From contig OZ022583.1 of the NCBI GenBank assembly GCA_963669155.1, forward strand, positions 16,280,035 to 16,344,034: a stretch of 64,000 nt of DNA, given 5' to 3'. The notes beneath the pieces were generated by a model. That model ran no database searches. It saw only the letters and a list, made by a program, of their open reading frames with translations, and was not told the DNA's origin. The position numbers and the translations under genes are program-made. Below, in pieces: positions 61,776-64,000 of this stretch. The number at the start of each line of letters is the position of its first letter. Within the stretch, counting starts at the first letter, position 1. This DNA comes from Arbacia lixula (taxonomy: Eukaryota; Echinodermata; Echinoidea; Arbacioida; Arbaciidae).

Positions 61776-62361
61776 TATACAAATATACCAAGCTGTGAGA
61801 TTGTATAGTATACAAATATACCAAGCTGTGAGATTGTATAGTGGAAATTGTCTATCTGAGGAGGGAGTGGCATAGAACTATTTTTTCCGAGGGGCGAAGC
61901 CCCCTAGGAAAAAATAGTAACTTATGCCAGTCCCTCCGAAGATGGATAATTTTCACTATACTTTCGAACTCAATGCTTGGTATATTTGTTTTATATCCCT
62001 TATGTAAAACAATAACTAATAAATACTATTTAGAAAATAGTAAAACTTTGGGTAACACCATGTGGTTGTATGTCGCCTTTTTTTTTCTCTGTCTCGATAT
62101 CGGTTCATCCCAGGTAAATGCGCAACACACCGCGCACTGCATTCATGCGCGCACTAATTTACGCCCGCTCAGGTAGAGAGCATGCGCAGTAGTGCCAAGG
62201 AAGAAAATAGTAAATAGAGCATGCGCAGTCCTCCCCATGAAAAAATAGTGAAAAATATCCGGAGCTGAGGCAGATATAGTCAATTTATTTTGTAGTCTGC
62301 GATCATCAATTGACCAATCACGTTCCCAGAATACTCATGAATATTCATAGAAGGGATATAA
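61776..62361 (+). repeat. Dispersed foldback repeat, right copy
   Basis: Opposite-orientation partner of 32-585. The first 33 bp (ATACAAATATACCAAGCTGT and on) are duplicated in tandem at 61777-61841. The palindrome at 61812-61989 has the same 178-bp length as in the left copy. The open frame at 61841-62176 is conserved with the left copy up to a divergence near its end. Confidence 0.7.
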
Positions 62362-63086
62362 CAATTATTATGTTTATCCTTATACATACACATCAAGTGA
62401 ATACTAGGAAAATATATGCAGAAAATAAACTTGTCAAGCAAATACTCATCATTCAAATGCTGTAAAGAACATGATTTTTCACCCTATTTTTTTAAAACAA
62501 ATAAAAAAAGGAGTATTTTCTATTTAGTAGCTAAAATGACGAAAACTACTAGGAGACAAAATACACTTGACTCATAAACTGACACCTGTTGGGTTGTTGA
62601 CAATGGGCATTAATTGTTATTATGTTCTGAATTGATGGTGTGATAGCCAGGTCCGAATTTGTACAAAAGTGAATATCTTCAAAATATTATTAATCATTAC
62701 GTATGATAGATGAAATGTCACGAAACTTCCTTCTAAAAAATGACTTCCTTTGACATATGTCTCGGAGCTTCAACGTGTGATTTTAAAGTAAGAGACGTCA
62801 TCAAACCAAGAAAATATCTGCTTTCAATTACCGTGGCAGTCTCCATAACAGAAGTATCTAGATGATATGTAGGGGAGAATTAAAAAACAAACAATGAGAA
62901 TGTTACTGCACTACGTAAATTAATCAGCCTTTTCAAAGTTGGAGAAAATCTTCAGAATCAAGAGGCTAAGAACGGTGACTCGGTTAAGGGTAGTTACCCG
63001 TGTTGATGTTTGAAGTGAAAGTATGGTCAATATCATTGACTGACATGAGGAGCGTTTTAGGAATTGTGAAACGTGGTTCCTCAGAC
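62362..63086. other. No gene recognised
   Basis: AT-rich sequence without recognisable features. Confidence 0.5.
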
Positions 63087-63312
63087 CAGGCGTGGATGCA
63101 GGATTTAGGGAAAGGCCGGGGAGGGGGCACATTTAGAAAAGCATATTTTATCGGGGAAAATCGTGTGATAACTAAAAAAAAAAAAAAAAAAGAAAAGAAA
63201 AGGTCCTCACTACCAGAAAAGGGGGGGGGGGGGGGCAAAAAGGACCTCATTTTAAAAACTTTGGTTTTAAAAGGCTGGGCACGGGCCGGATGTGCCCCGC
63301 CCCCCCCCCCCC

Positions 63313-63346
<34 letters not shown>

Positions 63347-63374
63347 TAATAATTAAAAAAAAAATCCGCCACTG
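63087..63374. mobile_element. Candidate hAT-type MITE carrying homopolymer runs
   Basis: Ends CAGGCGTGGATGCAGGATTT and AAAATCCGCCACTG resemble the CAGTGGCGGATCCAGGATTT termini of a widespread animal hAT MITE group. The body is dominated by an A run (63174-63191), G run (63221-63235), C run (63300-63313) and A run (63314-63344). The 8-bp flanks do not match, so the target duplication is unproven. Confidence 0.6.
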
Positions 63375-63506
63375 ATTCATACGAATGATGAGGATTCCTT
63401 AACAGGTTCTAACTAGAGCTGCTGGAGCGGAGAGAAAGCTGATTGTGCAGATAAGAACCAGGAAAATACGTTTCTTACGTGAAACGCGAGATATGATATG
63501 AGAACT

Positions 63507-63645
63507 GGGGGGCATTTCATCAAAGGACTTGTCGGACGTTTTATCTGACAAACTGTTATAAGCTACTGAAATGCTTGCATCTTATTGGCCGAGAGCAAAC
63601 TTGTCGGATAAAATATCCGACAAGTCCTTTGATGAAATGCCCCCC
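63507..63645. mobile_element. 139-bp GGGGGGCATTTCATCAAAGG MITE
   Basis: GGGGGGCATTTCATCAAAGG and its exact complement at the right end begin inverted repeats of about 38 bp with few mismatches, continuing through ACTTGTCGGA and TTTTATC. The target duplication is unclear. Confidence 0.85.
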
Positions 63646-63726
63646 GATCCAGAAAGCTTTTAACAGATTGCGTACGTCTCGGCATACAACACTAAATAAT
63701 ATGTTAGGGAAACAGAGAGACAGAGT

Positions 63727-63727
<1 letters not shown>

Positions 63728-63776
<49 letters not shown>

Positions 63777-63786
63777 GAGAGAGAGA
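63728..63786. repeat. (GA)n microsatellite
   Basis: About 29 GA units with one GG interruption, immediately before a non-LTR retrotransposon remnant. Confidence 0.95.
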
Positions 63787-63959
63787 TGTATACGATTAAA
63801 TCGAAGGATTGTGCTTTCTGTTATAACAGTGAAAAAACAATAGTCCACCTGTTTTGTGAATGTGAAAGAGTAACTCCTATCTGGCAATCGTTTTTATCGA
63901 AAATTTCCCAAAATAATGTTCAAATAAATGGTTGCAATTTTGTTCGGACTTTCAACTGA
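63786..63959 (+). pseudogene. Non-LTR retrotransposon C-terminal zinc-finger remnant (zf-RVT type)
   Basis: 57 codons then TGA, open from the ATG at 63786. The segment CAFCYNSEKTIVHLFCECER followed by VTPIWQSFLSKI fits the Cys-x2-Cys ... His-Leu-Phe-x-x-Cys ... Trp pattern found near the C-terminus of many LINE polyproteins, after the RT domain. RT itself is not present upstream, where a GA array joins directly. The short downstream part to the stop at 63957 is unrecognised. It belongs to a different lineage or region than the remnant at 2.3 kb. Confidence 0.7.
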
Positions 63960-64000
63960 TAAGTTCATTTCATACCATTTTTTTTTTTACTTTTAAAATA

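Overview
The window looks like animal nuclear DNA: AT-rich, gene-poor, full of transposon remnants and simple repeats, with one clear split-gene exon and no operons, rRNA or CRISPR. A marine invertebrate is likely, and an echinoderm such as a sea urchin is my best guess. The guess rests on the many short TACATGTA-type words, the style of the small DNA transposons, and a Ty3/Gypsy element primed by tRNA-Leu, as described for sea-urchin SURL elements. This assignment is an inference and no lineage-specific gene fixes it.

Gene content. The only convincing host coding sequence is one exon on the minus strand (37516-37896): 127 codons, phase 0 at both ends, with canonical acceptor and donor. It encodes a low-complexity leader followed by two tetratricopeptide repeats and best resembles the N-terminal part of TTC28. 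I recognise no other host exon, so the rest of the window is best read as its downstream intron (37515 to 1) and its upstream intron or 5' flank (37897 to 64000).

Mobile elements make up most of the recognisable content. (1) A 4,812-bp LTR retrotransposon (41849-46660) has two 746-bp LTRs that look identical, 4-bp TTAG target duplications, a tRNA-Leu primer site, and two short open frames on the minus strand. It has lost protease, RT, RNase H and the integrase core, so it is young but non-autonomous. (2) Nine copies of an almost fully palindromic ~220-bp MITE with TA target sites lie between 18.2 and 50.5 kb. (3) TTAA-flanked MITEs at 2507, 8126, 21357 and 35976 have partial relatives at 19.1 and 49.6 kb. 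One sits inside a decayed non-LTR reverse transcriptase, and another is itself split by a palindromic MITE. (4) A 1,031-bp hAT-type element at 58108-59138 has a perfect 8-bp duplication. (5) Several other inverted-repeat elements occur, including one with a perfect 68-bp palindrome (14806-14873) and a foldback sequence present in opposite orientations near the two window ends. (6) Two non-LTR retrotransposon remnants lie at 2.3-3.1 kb and 63.8-63.96 kb.

Tandem DNA includes a 157-bp minisatellite at 38.1-38.9 kb carrying a nuclear-receptor DR1 motif in each unit, a 0.8-kb (TAG)n tract with a 158-bp higher-order unit, polypurine tracts at 1.6 and 32 kb, and (CT)n, (GA)n and (CA)n arrays. Most longer open frames fall in such low-complexity DNA and are not genes. 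The remaining stretches hold nothing I can recognise and are listed as such.
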